Below, piece after piece: positions 18,808 through 28,361 of a DNA stretch of 64,000 nt. Every line of letters begins with the position of its first letter. The first letter of the stretch is position 1. Made by a program: the position numbers and the translations under genes. Location of the stretch: the NCBI GenBank assembly GCA_020722545.1, contig DYKQ01000001.1, positions 1 to 64,000 of the forward strand. Reading direction: 5' to 3'. Under the pieces are notes generated by a model. It was not told the origin of the DNA, searched no databases, and was given only the letters and a program-made list of their open reading frames with translations. Source of the stretch: Thiomonas intermedia (lineage in GTDB: Bacteria > Pseudomonadota > Gammaproteobacteria > Burkholderiales > Burkholderiaceae_C).

Positions 18808-20001
18808 ATGCAAACCCTGGTTCTCCGCCTGCCGCCCCTGGCTACCGCGCACCCGCTGCCGGAGCTGGAGTACGTGCTGCTGAGCGCCAGCGGCAAACTG
18901 CAATCGGCCGGTCGGGAGCAGGTTGCGCTGCTGCCGCGCGGCGCCCGGGTGGTGGCCGTGGTCGATGCGCTCGACGCCTCGGTCATGGCGTCGCCACTGC
19001 CCGCCATGCCGCCCTCCCGGCTGCAGGCAGCGCTCAACGGGGCGCTGGAAGACCGTCTGCTGCAGGACGCGGGGCAACTGCATCTGAGCGTCGGGCCGCT
19101 CGCCGAAGACGGCAGCGTGACGCTGACCTGCGCGGTGCAAAAGGCCGCGTTGCAGCAGGCCATTGCCGACCTCGCCCTGGCCGGGCAGGAGCCGGAGAAA
19201 ATCGTTCCCGAAGCCGCCTTGCTGGCGCCGGGCGATGCGCTGCTGCAAATCTCCGAGCAAGGCCCGCGCCTGCTGTGGCGCGACCTGCAGGGCGAGGCGG
19301 CCTGGTTGCCGCTCATCCTCGCGGCTGACGCCGCCGCGCCGCAGGCGCTGCCGCTGCCCGTCACGCCTGAACATCTCTGGGTGCAGGATCAGGCGCAGCC
19401 CCAACTCAGCTGGCTCGATCTGCCGCCCGAACTCACACCGGCCACGCTCAGCGACGCCGGCTGGATGGCGCGGGCGGCGCAGTCGCCGTGGAATCTGCGG
19501 CAGTTCGACCTGGCGCCCAAACATGCGCTGTCGCGAGGTTGGGCCGGGGTGAAGGAGCAACTCACCACACCCGCCTGGCGACGCGTCGGCGCTCTGCTGG
19601 GGCTGCTGGCGGTGGTGCAGTTGGTGGGCATGAACGCCGCCGCTTTCAAACTTTCACGGCAGGAAAGTCAGTTGCGACAAAAGCTCGACACCACGGCCGC
19701 CGAGGCGCTGCCCGGCGTGCCCGCCATTCTCGATGCACGCCTGCAGGTGCAGCGTGCGCTCAACGACGCGCGTTTGCGCACCGGTCGTCCCGGAGACGGC
19801 GATCTCGACGTGCTCATGGGGCGCGCCAGCGTGGTGGTGCCTCCGGGCATCGTGCCCACGGTGCTGAAATTCAGCCCGGGCCAGTTGCAGCTCAGTCTGC
19901 CGGGCGACGCGGCCGCGCAGGCGGCAGCAAGGTGCACGTCGGCCGGCCTGTCCTGTGTGGCGCAGGGCGATGTGCTGAGTGTGACGGGAGCGGCGCAATG
20001 A
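18808..20001 (+). CDS. gspL: Type II secretion protein L
   Basis: GspL-like N-terminal actin-like domain and C-terminal ferredoxin-like domain; position in operon. Confidence 0.88.
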   Translation: MQTLVLRLPPLATAHPLPELEYVLLSASGKLQSAGREQVALLPRGARVVAVVDALDASVMASPLPAMPPSRLQAALNGALEDRLLQDAGQLHLSVGPLAEDGSVTLTCAVQKAALQQAIADLALAGQEPEKIVPEAALLAPGDALLQISEQGPRLLWRDLQGEAAWLPLILAADAAAPQALPLPVTPEHLWVQDQAQPQLSWLDLPPELTPATLSDAGWMARAAQSPWNLRQFDLAPKHALSRGWAGVKEQLTTPAWRRVGALLGLLAVVQLVGMNAAAFKLSRQESQLRQKLDTTAAEALPGVPAILDARLQVQRALNDARLRTGRPGDGDLDVLMGRASVVVPPGIVPTVLKFSPGQLQLSLPGDAAAQAAARCTSAGLSCVAQGDVLSVTGAAQ

Positions 20002-20558
20002 GCGCGACGCCAGGCAGCCGCATGGCGACGTTGTCGGGGATCTGGTACCGGGGCCTGCCGCAGACGGTGGCGCTCGGGCGTCAGCGCTGGGCCGCCTTGT
20101 CGCCGCGCGAGCGCGCGCTGATCGGCTCTGCCGCAGTGCTGGTGCTGGCAGCGCTGCTGTGGCTGCTGGCGATCAAACCCGCTTGGCACACCCTGCAAAC
20201 CGCGCCGCAGCGCATCGTCAGCCTGCAGCAGCAATTGCAAACCCTGCAGCAGGACGGTCAGCAGATCGCGGCTCTGCGCAGTGCGCCTTCCGCCCCGGCA
20301 TTCAGCGGCGATCTGCAGGCGGCCATCGTGGCCTGGTTCAAGCGTGTCGATCCGGGCGCCAAGGTTCAGGCGCAGGTGCTGCCGGGCGAGGTGACGCTGG
20401 ATCTTTCGGCGTTGCGACCGGCCACCCTGGCGGCACTGGCGCAAACGGCGCGACGCGACTGGTCGGCGCAGGTGGACGGCGCCGATCTCAAGCGCGGCCA
20501 GGACGGCGCGCTCAGCGGCACGGTGCATCTGTCGCGGCAAGGATCGGGTGGCGGATGA
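19998..20558 (+). CDS. gspM: Type II secretion protein M
   Basis: LSPRERALIGSAAVLVLAALLWLLAIKPAW; ATGA overlap with gspL. Confidence 0.9.
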   Translation: MSATPGSRMATLSGIWYRGLPQTVALGRQRWAALSPRERALIGSAAVLVLAALLWLLAIKPAWHTLQTAPQRIVSLQQQLQTLQQDGQQIAALRSAPSAPAFSGDLQAAIVAWFKRVDPGAKVQAQVLPGEVTLDLSALRPATLAALAQTARRDWSAQVDGADLKRGQDGALSGTVHLSRQGSGGG

Positions 20559-21488
20559 ATGGCCAGCGCACCCAAATCCACCGACCCGGCGCGCGCTGCG
20601 GCGTCTTCCGGCAAACGCTCGTCCGGGTCTTCCTCACGCGGGCGTTCGTCCGGGCGTTCGTCATCCCGCAAACCGGTCAAACGCCAACGCGCCTTCAGCC
20701 GCCGCTGGTTGTGGCTGGCGGCTTTGCTGGGCGTGCTGTGGGCGCTGCTGTGGCAGGCCCCGGCCAGCTGGCTGAGCGCGGCGGTGTGGAAGGCCAGCGG
20801 TCAGCACGTCTTGCTCGCCCAGGCGCAAGGCACCTGGCGCGACGGCTCGGCGCTGCTGGTGCTCGAAGGCGGGGCGGGCAGCCGCGGCGCCACTGTGCTG
20901 CCCGGCGCCTTGCACTGGACCATCAGTCTGGGCAATCTCTGGCGCGGGCAGCTGCTGGCGCAGATCGACTGGCCCAACGTCTCGCCACAGCCGCTGCAGA
21001 TCAGCGCCCAGCTCGGCTGGTCGCAGACCACCGTGGCGCTGCGCCCTGCGGGGGGTGCGCCGGATGCCCCCTGGCAGGGCGCCCTGCCGCTGTCGGTGCT
21101 CGACGGGCTGGGCACGCCCTGGAATACCGTTGCGCTACGGGGACAAGGGCAGTTCACCTTGCGTGGCCTGCTCCTAGAATCGGTCGCCGGGCGGATGCGG
21201 ATCGGGGGGCAGGTCCAGATCGACCTGCCGGATGTGGCGTCTCGCCTGAGTGTGGTGGCGCCCATCGGCAGCTATACCCTGAGCATCACCGGGCAGGGCG
21301 CCGATGCGCAAGTCGATCTGCAAAGCAGCAAAGGGCCCCTGCTGTTGCAGGGCAAAGGGGTCTGGAACGGTCAGGCCCTGCAGTTTCTCGGCACTGGCCG
21401 GGCGGCGCCCGGCAACGAAGCGGCGATGGCGAATCTGCTGTCGCTCCTCGGACGTCGCGAGGGTGACCATGTGCGAATTTCCATCTGA
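20559..21488 (+). CDS. gspN: Type II secretion protein N
   Basis: Single TM plus GspN-like C-terminal domain (GMLLESVAGRMRIGGQVQIDLPDVASRLS-type region); position after gspM. Confidence 0.85.
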   Translation: MASAPKSTDPARAAASSGKRSSGSSSRGRSSGRSSSRKPVKRQRAFSRRWLWLAALLGVLWALLWQAPASWLSAAVWKASGQHVLLAQAQGTWRDGSALLVLEGGAGSRGATVLPGALHWTISLGNLWRGQLLAQIDWPNVSPQPLQISAQLGWSQTTVALRPAGGAPDAPWQGALPLSVLDGLGTPWNTVALRGQGQFTLRGLLLESVAGRMRIGGQVQIDLPDVASRLSVVAPIGSYTLSITGQGADAQVDLQSSKGPLLLQGKGVWNGQALQFLGTGRAAPGNEAAMANLLSLLGRREGDHVRISI

Positions 21489-21542
21489 ATGCGACGACAC
21501 TCCGACAGCCACAGAACACGACAAGAATCAAGGAACGCCGCG

Positions 21543-24176
21543 ATGCATCCCGACTTGAACCCCAACTCTCATGCCCGCCGCAGGATCGGCCGCGCGGTGG
21601 CCTCGCTGCTCGTTCCTTTGCTCATGCTGCAACCGGTGATGGCGCAGGCGCCCTCGGGCGCGGCGGGAAAGACTCATCAGGCCAAACGCAGCGCCAATGG
21701 GGATCTCACCATCAACCTGGTCAACGCCGACATCGCCAGCGCGGTGCAGGCGGTGGCCGCGGCAACCGGGCGCAACTTCATCGTCGATCCGCGGGTGAAG
21801 GGCCAGGTCACTATTCGATTCGAAAAACCGGTGCCGCCGCAGAAAGTCTTCCAGGCGCTGCTCACGCAGCTGCGCCTGGCCGGGTTTGCCGTGGTGGAAC
21901 ATGACGGCGTGTATCAGGTCGTGCCCGAGGCCGACGCCAAGCTGCAGAGCGGGCCGGTGGGCGTCGGGCTGGCGCCTTCTCGCATTCCCGGTCGTGGCGA
22001 TCAGGTAGTCACGCAGATCTTCCAGTTGCGCAATGCCTCGGCCAGCAGCCTGCTGCCGGTGTTGCGGCCGCTGATCTCGCCCAACAACACCATCAACGTC
22101 AGCCCCTCCGGCAATGCGCTGGTCGTGACCGACTATGCCGACAACCTCAAGCGCATCGCCCGCATCATCGCCGCGCTCGACGTGCCCACCGGCACCGAAG
22201 TCACCGTCGTGCCGCTGACCTATGCGGTGGCCAGCGATCTGGCGCCCACGCTGCAAAAACTCATCGACATGCAGACGGTCACTTCGAGCGGCCCGGGCGC
22301 TCCCGGTGTGCAGGCAGCCGTCGCTGGCAGCGGCGCGATGCGTGCGGTCATCCTGCCCGAGTCGGCCAGCAACTCGCTGATCGTGCGGGCCACCAATGGC
22401 GCGCAACTTGCCGAAATCGAGCAGATGATCCGCCGCCTCGACCGGCCGCAAAGCGATCAGGACAACATCCATGTGGTTTATCTGCGCAATGCCAATGCGG
22501 CCGATCTGGCGCGCACCCTGCGCGGGGTGCTGGCCGCGCAAGGCACGGGCAGCGCTCTGGGCGGGCAGTCGCAGACCAAGCCGCTGGGAGGCTCGCAGTC
22601 GGCGGGGGGCAGCTACAACGGCAACTCACCTTCTTCAGGCTCGTCCGGCGCCGCCAGCCCGGGGCTGGGCCAGGCGCCGGAATTCGCCGCCGCCAGCAGC
22701 GACTCGGCGGTGACCTTGCCGCAGGGCGGCACGGTTTATGCCGACAACTCGCTCAATGCCCTCATCATCAACGCGCCGCAGCCGGTTTACATGCAACTGC
22801 GCCGGGTGATCGAGCGGCTCGACGTGCGCCGGGCGCAGGTTTATGTCGAGGCGCTGATCGCCGAGGTCGACGCCAACAAGGCGGCGCAACTCGGTATTCA
22901 GTGGCAAGCCATCGCCGGCAGCGCGGGCAATCAGAATGCCATCATCGGCGGCAGCAATTACGGCGCCGGCGGCTCGAACATCATCAATCTGCAGGCGGCC
23001 ATTTCCGGCGGCGGCAGTTCGGCGGCAACGGCGCTCGCCAGCGGTTCGCTGGCCATCCCCAATGGCTTGAACATCGGCATTCTGCACAACGTGGCGGGCA
23101 TGGCCACACTGGGTCTGCTGGCGAATTTTCTGCAGACGCAGGACGGCGCCAACATACTTTCCGCGCCCAACCTGATGACCCTCGACAACGAAGAGGCCAA
23201 GATCGTCGTCGGCCAGAACGTGCCCTTCGTCACCGGCCAGTATGCGCAAACCGGATCGAGCGCCACCGTCACGCCGTTCCAGACCATCGAGCGCAAGGAC
23301 GTGGGCCTGACCCTCAAGGTGCGGCCGCAGATCACCGCAGGCGGCGCGATCAAGATGGATGTCTACCAGGAGGTGTCGAGCATTTCCAGCACCACCAACG
23401 CCGCTGGCATCATCACCAACAAGCGATCCATCCAGACCGCCGTGCTGGTCAACGACGGCCAGACCATCGTGCTCGGCGGGCTGATGCAGGACAACGTGAG
23501 CGAGAACAACAGCAAGATTCCAGGCCTGGGCGACATTCCGGGGCTGGGCGCGTTGTTCCGCTCCAATTCGCGCACGGCGCAGAAGACCGATCTGATGGTG
23601 TTCCTGCGGCCCATCGTGGTGCGCACCGAAGATCAGGGCAACGCGCTGAGCCAGCAACGCTACGACGCCATGCGCGGCATGCAGGACAAGGCGCAACTGC
23701 CCGCACAGCTCGGCATGCCCGAGATGCCGGGGCCGGTGCTGCCGTCCATTCAAGTCGATACGGGGGCTGCGTCAGCGCCCCCCATGCCGCTGGGCGCAGC
23801 CAGCAGCGCCGACGCGGCGTCCTCGATCCTCGCCATGCCACCCGCTGCGCCCGGTGCAGCCAATGTCCTGCAGAGCCTGCAGGCGCAGAGCCAGGCTGAC
23901 GCGACCGTGGTGGAACTCGGCTTTGCGCAGCCCCTGGCCGCCCCGCCCGCCGCATTCACCTTGAGCGATCCGATTCGGCTGGTGCTCGATTTTCAGGGCG
24001 CCCATTCGGAGCTCAGCAGCAAGACCCAGAGCTTTCAGCTCGGGCCGCTGCAGTCTGCCAGCGTGGTCGATGGTCAGGGCAAGACCCGGGTGATTTTCAA
24101 CCTGACCCAGACCACGCGCTACGCCACCGAGGTGCAGGGCAAGCAACTGCGCGTCATTCTCACGCCGCAGCACTGA
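21543..24176 (+). CDS. gspD: Type II secretion secretin GspD with C-terminal AMIN-like domain
   Basis: Secretin N0/N1-N3 repeats, VPFVTGQYAQTGS, DVGLTLKVRPQI, VPILGDIPGLGALF-like KIPGLGDIPGLGALFRS; C-terminus FTLSDPIRLVLDFQGAHS...TRVIFNLTQTTRY. Confidence 0.95.
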   Translation: MHPDLNPNSHARRRIGRAVASLLVPLLMLQPVMAQAPSGAAGKTHQAKRSANGDLTINLVNADIASAVQAVAAATGRNFIVDPRVKGQVTIRFEKPVPPQKVFQALLTQLRLAGFAVVEHDGVYQVVPEADAKLQSGPVGVGLAPSRIPGRGDQVVTQIFQLRNASASSLLPVLRPLISPNNTINVSPSGNALVVTDYADNLKRIARIIAALDVPTGTEVTVVPLTYAVASDLAPTLQKLIDMQTVTSSGPGAPGVQAAVAGSGAMRAVILPESASNSLIVRATNGAQLAEIEQMIRRLDRPQSDQDNIHVVYLRNANAADLARTLRGVLAAQGTGSALGGQSQTKPLGGSQSAGGSYNGNSPSSGSSGAASPGLGQAPEFAAASSDSAVTLPQGGTVYADNSLNALIINAPQPVYMQLRRVIERLDVRRAQVYVEALIAEVDANKAAQLGIQWQAIAGSAGNQNAIIGGSNYGAGGSNIINLQAAISGGGSSAATALASGSLAIPNGLNIGILHNVAGMATLGLLANFLQTQDGANILSAPNLMTLDNEEAKIVVGQNVPFVTGQYAQTGSSATVTPFQTIERKDVGLTLKVRPQITAGGAIKMDVYQEVSSISSTTNAAGIITNKRSIQTAVLVNDGQTIVLGGLMQDNVSENNSKIPGLGDIPGLGALFRSNSRTAQKTDLMVFLRPIVVRTEDQGNALSQQRYDAMRGMQDKAQLPAQLGMPEMPGPVLPSIQVDTGAASAPPMPLGAASSADAASSILAMPPAAPGAANVLQSLQAQSQADATVVELGFAQPLAAPPAAFTLSDPIRLVLDFQGAHSELSSKTQSFQLGPLQSASVVDGQGKTRVIFNLTQTTRYATEVQGKQLRVILTPQH

Positions 24177-24189
24177 ACGACCGCTCGCC

Positions 24190-25614
24190 ATGTCCGTGCG
24201 TCATCCCTTGCCCTATACCTTCTGCCGCGACCAGGCGGTGCTGGCCGAAGACGTCGGTCAGGGCGTCGAACTCTGGATGTGCGAGGCCACCCGGCCCGCG
24301 GCGCTGGCCGAGGTGCAGCGCCAGCATGTGCTGTGCGCGGTGCATCGCACCACCGCTGAAGATCTGCAGGCGCGCATCGGCGCGGCCTACGCCGCCCGCG
24401 ATGGCAGCGCCGCCTCGGTCATCAGCGAAGTGGAGGGCGACGTCGATCTGGGCCGGCTGATGCAGGACATTCCCGCGGTGGAAGACCTGCTCGAAGCCGC
24501 CGACGACGCGCCCATCATCCGCATGCTCAATGTGCTGTTCACTCAGGCCGCGCGCGAAGGGGCTTCGGACATTCACATCGAGCCCTATGAAACCGCTTCG
24601 GTGGTGCGCTTTCGCGTGGACGGCACGCTGCGCGAAGTGGTGCGGCCCAACAAGGCGCTGCATGGCGCGCTGATTTCGCGCATCAAGATTCTTTCGCAGC
24701 TCGACATCGCCGAAAAACGTCTGCCGCAGGATGGACGCATCGCCCTGCGCATCGGCGGCCGCACCCTCGATGTGCGCGTGTCCACCCTGCCTTGCGCGCA
24801 TGGCGAACGCGCCGTGCTGCGCTTGCTCGACAAATCGGCGGCGCGGCTGAATCTGCGCGCCGTGGGCATGGCGCCCGACACGCTCGACCGCTTCGATGCG
24901 CTCATTCGCGCGCCGCACGGCATTCTGCTGGTCACCGGCCCGACCGGCAGCGGCAAGACCACCACGCTTTATTCCGCACTGAGTCGGCTCGATGCCAGCA
25001 CCACCAGCATCATGACGGTGGAAGACCCGATCGAGTACGACCTGCCCGGCATCGGCCAGACGCAGGTCAACGCCCGCATCGACCTCACCTTTGCCCGCGC
25101 CCTGCGCGCCATCCTGCGGCAAGATCCCGACGTGGTGATGATCGGCGAAATCCGCGACTTCGAGACTGCGCAGATCGCTATTCAGGCCTCGCTCACCGGC
25201 CACCTCGTGCTCGCCACCCTGCACACCAACGATTCCATCTCCGCCGTCACCCGCCTGACCGACATGGGCGTCGAGCCCTTTCTGCTTGCCTCATCTTTGT
25301 TGGGCGTGCTGGCGCAGCGGCTGGTGCGCCAGCTCTGCCCGGCCTGCAAAGTGCCATCGCCCGACGGCCAGGGTTTCGTGCCCGTGGGTTGCCCCGCGTG
25401 CAATCACACCGGCTACGCCGGGCGCACCGGCGTGTTCGAACTGTTCGAAGTCGACGACGGTCTGCGCGCCGCCATTCACGCCCGCGCCTCCGAGGCCGAG
25501 TTGCGGCGCCTGGCTCAGGCCACGGGGATGCGCAATATGCGCCAGGACGGGCAACGCCATATCGACACCAGCATCACCAGCCTGGCCGAGTTGCTGCGCG
25601 TGACGCGCGACTGA
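24190..25614 (+). CDS. gspE: Type II secretion ATPase
   Basis: Walker A GPTGSGKTTTLYSAL; ASP box GEIRDFETAQIAIQASLTGHLVLATLHTND; CPAC...CPAC. Confidence 0.97.
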   Translation: MSVRHPLPYTFCRDQAVLAEDVGQGVELWMCEATRPAALAEVQRQHVLCAVHRTTAEDLQARIGAAYAARDGSAASVISEVEGDVDLGRLMQDIPAVEDLLEAADDAPIIRMLNVLFTQAAREGASDIHIEPYETASVVRFRVDGTLREVVRPNKALHGALISRIKILSQLDIAEKRLPQDGRIALRIGGRTLDVRVSTLPCAHGERAVLRLLDKSAARLNLRAVGMAPDTLDRFDALIRAPHGILLVTGPTGSGKTTTLYSALSRLDASTTSIMTVEDPIEYDLPGIGQTQVNARIDLTFARALRAILRQDPDVVMIGEIRDFETAQIAIQASLTGHLVLATLHTNDSISAVTRLTDMGVEPFLLASSLLGVLAQRLVRQLCPACKVPSPDGQGFVPVGCPACNHTGYAGRTGVFELFEVDDGLRAAIHARASEAELRRLAQATGMRNMRQDGQRHIDTSITSLAELLRVTRD

Positions 25615-25642
25615 TCACGGCCGCCTTCGCTCTTGCTGCGCC

Positions 25643-26857
25643 ATGCCCGCCTACCGTTTCACCGCCCTTGACACCGCAGGCGCCGAACAGTCCGGCGTGC
25701 TCGAATCCGACAGCGCCCGTGGCGCCCGCACCCTGTTGCGCAGCCGCGGGCTCATTCCGCTGCAGGTCGAAGGCATCCACGAAGAAGCGGCGCAGGCCAG
25801 CGGCCGCCGGTTTGCGCGCCGGGTGTTCAACAACCAGGAACGCACCCTGTTCACCCGCCAGCTCGCGGGCCTGTTGGCGTCTGGCCTGCCGGTGGAGAAA
25901 GCCCTTGCCGCCCTGGCCGAGGATGCCGACCGAGCCGAAATCGGCAATCTGCTTTCCAACCTCAAAAGCGAGGTCTCAGCCGGTCACAGTCTGGGCGATG
26001 CGCTGGCGCAGTATCCGCGCGAATTCAAGCCCATCTACCGCGCGCTGGTGAGCGCCGGCGAAGATAGCGGCGACCTGGGTCTGGTGATGGAGCGGCTGTC
26101 CGATTACCTCGAAGACCAGCAGGCGCTGCGCGGCAAGCTGGTGCAGGCCTTCGCCTATCCGGCCATCGTGGTGCTGGTGGCCGTCACCGTGGTGGTGCTG
26201 CTGCTCACCTACGTCGTGCCGCAGGTGGTCGGCGTGTTTCAGGGTGCGCACCAGAAGCTGCCGCTGCTCACCCTCGGCCTCATCGCCGTGTCCGATTTCA
26301 TGCGGGCCTGGGGCTGGCTGATTTTGATCTTGCTCGCGGTTGGCGCCGTCGTGTTCGCGCAGGCCATGAAGCTGCCGGGGCCGCGTCTGGCGTTCGACGC
26401 CATGATGCTGCGCAGCCCGCTGTTCGGACGGCTGATCCGCGGCATCAACACCGCGCGTTTCGCCAGCACCCTGGGCATTCTGGGTGCGGCGGGCGTGCCC
26501 ATCCTGCGCGCGCTGCAGGCCGCCGCAGACACGCTGAGCAACAGCCTGCTCAAGGCCGACGCGGAAGAGGCCATCTCCCTGGTGCGCGAGGGCGCAACGC
26601 TTGCGCAGTCGCTGGCGCTGCACAAGCGCTTTCCGCCCGTGCTCATCACCTTCATCCGTCTGGGCGAGCAAACCGGCACGCTGCCGCAGATGCTCGACCG
26701 CGCCGCCGTGCAGCATGCGCAGGAAGTGCAGCGCCGCGCCATGACCCTGACCACCATTCTGGAGCCGCTGCTCATTCTGGTGATGGGCGGCATGGTGCTG
26801 CTCATCGTGCTGGCCGTGATGATGCCCATCATCCAGATGAACAACCTGGTGAAATAA
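25643..26857 (+). CDS. gspF: Type II secretion inner-membrane protein F
   Basis: MPAYRFTALDTAGAEQSGVLESDSARGARTLLRSRGLIP; FTRQLAGLLASGLPVEKALAAL. Confidence 0.97.
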   Translation: MPAYRFTALDTAGAEQSGVLESDSARGARTLLRSRGLIPLQVEGIHEEAAQASGRRFARRVFNNQERTLFTRQLAGLLASGLPVEKALAALAEDADRAEIGNLLSNLKSEVSAGHSLGDALAQYPREFKPIYRALVSAGEDSGDLGLVMERLSDYLEDQQALRGKLVQAFAYPAIVVLVAVTVVVLLLTYVVPQVVGVFQGAHQKLPLLTLGLIAVSDFMRAWGWLILILLAVGAVVFAQAMKLPGPRLAFDAMMLRSPLFGRLIRGINTARFASTLGILGAAGVPILRALQAAADTLSNSLLKADAEEAISLVREGATLAQSLALHKRFPPVLITFIRLGEQTGTLPQMLDRAAVQHAQEVQRRAMTLTTILEPLLILVMGGMVLLIVLAVMMPIIQMNNLVK

Positions 26858-26860
26858 GTC

Positions 26861-27775
26861 ATGCCTGCTGATTTGAACGACCGCCTGGTGGTGGCGATTT
26901 CCTCCCGCGCCCTGTTCGATTTCGAGGAGGAGAACCGCGTGTTCGAGCGGGCCGACGACGCCGCCTACATGCGGCTGCAGCTCGACCGGCTGGAGCGCCC
27001 GGCGCATCCCGGCGTGGCGTTCCAACTGGTGCGCAAGCTGCTGGCCTTCAACACCAGCGACGCCCAGCGCGACCGGGTGGAAGTGGTGCTGCTGTCGCGC
27101 AACGACCCGGTGTCCGGGTTGCGGGTGTTCAATTCCGCCAAACACCACGGCACGCCCATCGAGCGCGGCGTATTCACGCGGGGCCGCGCGCCTTATCAAT
27201 ATCTGCACGCTTTGCAGGCCCATCTGTTTCTGTCGGCCGAGCCAGACGATGTTCGCGCCGCGCTGCACGCCGGCTATCCGGCGGCGCAGGTTTACCCCGA
27301 GTCGGCGCGTGCGTCCGAGGCGCATCCCGATGAAGTGCGCATCGCCTTCGACGGTGACGCGGTGCTGTTCTCCGACGAAGCCGAGCGCGTTTTCCAGACC
27401 GAAGGCCTGCCCGCCTTCCAGCAGCACGAAGCCCGCAAGGCCGCGCTGCCGCTGCCGCCGGGGCCGTTCAAGCCCCTGCTCGAAGCCCTGCACCGCCTGC
27501 AAAGGGCCAGCGCCGATGGCTCCACCCCCATGCGCCTGCGTACCGCGCTAGTCACGGCGCGCAGCGCTCCGGCGCACGAGCGCGCCGTCCGCACCCTGAT
27601 GCACTGGAACATCACCATCGATGAAGCCATGTTTCTCGGCGGTCTGGACAAAGGGCCGTTCCTGCGCGAATTTCAGCCCGATTTTTTCTTCGACGACCAA
27701 GCTGGGCATGTGCAATCCGCCGCGCGTCATGTGCCCTCGGGGCAGGTGCACGCCGAGGCCACGCGCAAGTCATGA
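26861..27775 (+). CDS. 5'-nucleotidase (cytosolic 5'-nucleotidase-like family)
   Basis: LVVAISSRALFDFEEENRVFE; FNSAKHHGTPIERGVFTRGRAPYQYLHAL; FDGDAVLFSDEAERVFQTEGLPAF. Confidence 0.9.
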   Translation: MPADLNDRLVVAISSRALFDFEEENRVFERADDAAYMRLQLDRLERPAHPGVAFQLVRKLLAFNTSDAQRDRVEVVLLSRNDPVSGLRVFNSAKHHGTPIERGVFTRGRAPYQYLHALQAHLFLSAEPDDVRAALHAGYPAAQVYPESARASEAHPDEVRIAFDGDAVLFSDEAERVFQTEGLPAFQQHEARKAALPLPPGPFKPLLEALHRLQRASADGSTPMRLRTALVTARSAPAHERAVRTLMHWNITIDEAMFLGGLDKGPFLREFQPDFFFDDQAGHVQSAARHVPSGQVHAEATRKS

Positions 27776-27874
27776 ACGCTGGCAGGGCGGACAAAGCGGA
27801 CGCCTGAAAAAAAGCGTTGCCGCCCCTGCCATGCAAGCCTTTCGCACCCGCTGACCCACGCCAAGGAGACTCGC

Positions 27875-28282
27875 ATGGCCACCACCCATCTGCACGGCAA
27901 CCCCGTTCCCGCCAGCGGCGAATTGCCCGCCAAAGGCAGCAAGGCGACCGACTTTCATCTGACCGACAAAGACCTGGCCGACTTCGCGGGCAAGCGCAAG
28001 GCGCTCAACATCTTTCCGTCCATCGACACCCCGACCTGCGCGCAGTCGGTGCGCACCTTCAATGCCCGAGCCAGTGAAAAGCCCGACACCGTGGCGCTGT
28101 GCATCTCCGCCGACCTGCCCTTCGCCCATGCCTATGGCGCGGGCATCGCCGGCGGCCCGCTTGCCGGGCTGTGCGCGCGGGCCGTGGTCGTGCTCGACAA
28201 GGACAACCCCGTGCAGCCCCCCGAGCTGGTGAACGAAATCGCCCACGAGCCCAACTACGACGCGGCGTTGGCCGCGCTGTAA
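27875..28282 (+). CDS. tpx: Thiol peroxidase (Tpx) with internal deletion
   Basis: [22 protein letters not shown] (peroxidatic Cys) and [26 protein letters not shown]; about 25 residues with the resolving Cys absent between ADLPFA and HAYG. Confidence 0.9.
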   Translation: MATTHLHGNPVPASGELPAKGSKATDFHLTDKDLADFAGKRKALNIFPSIDTPTCAQSVRTFNARASEKPDTVALCISADLPFAHAYGAGIAGGPLAGLCARAVVVLDKDNPVQPPELVNEIAHEPNYDAALAAL

Positions 28283-28361
28283 GGCAGCAAGCTCCGCGCG
28301 CAGAGTTCGTGCGTCGCGGAGTTTCTAGAATGGCCCTTTTATTCTGCGGAGACAGCACATC

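Noticed and set aside
27772-27854. Tiny ORFs [11 protein letters not shown] (27772-27807) and MQAFRTR* (27831-27854) between the nucleotidase and tpx genes as further collapsed genes
   Set aside because: Too short to assign to any family; chance start-stop pairs are expected.
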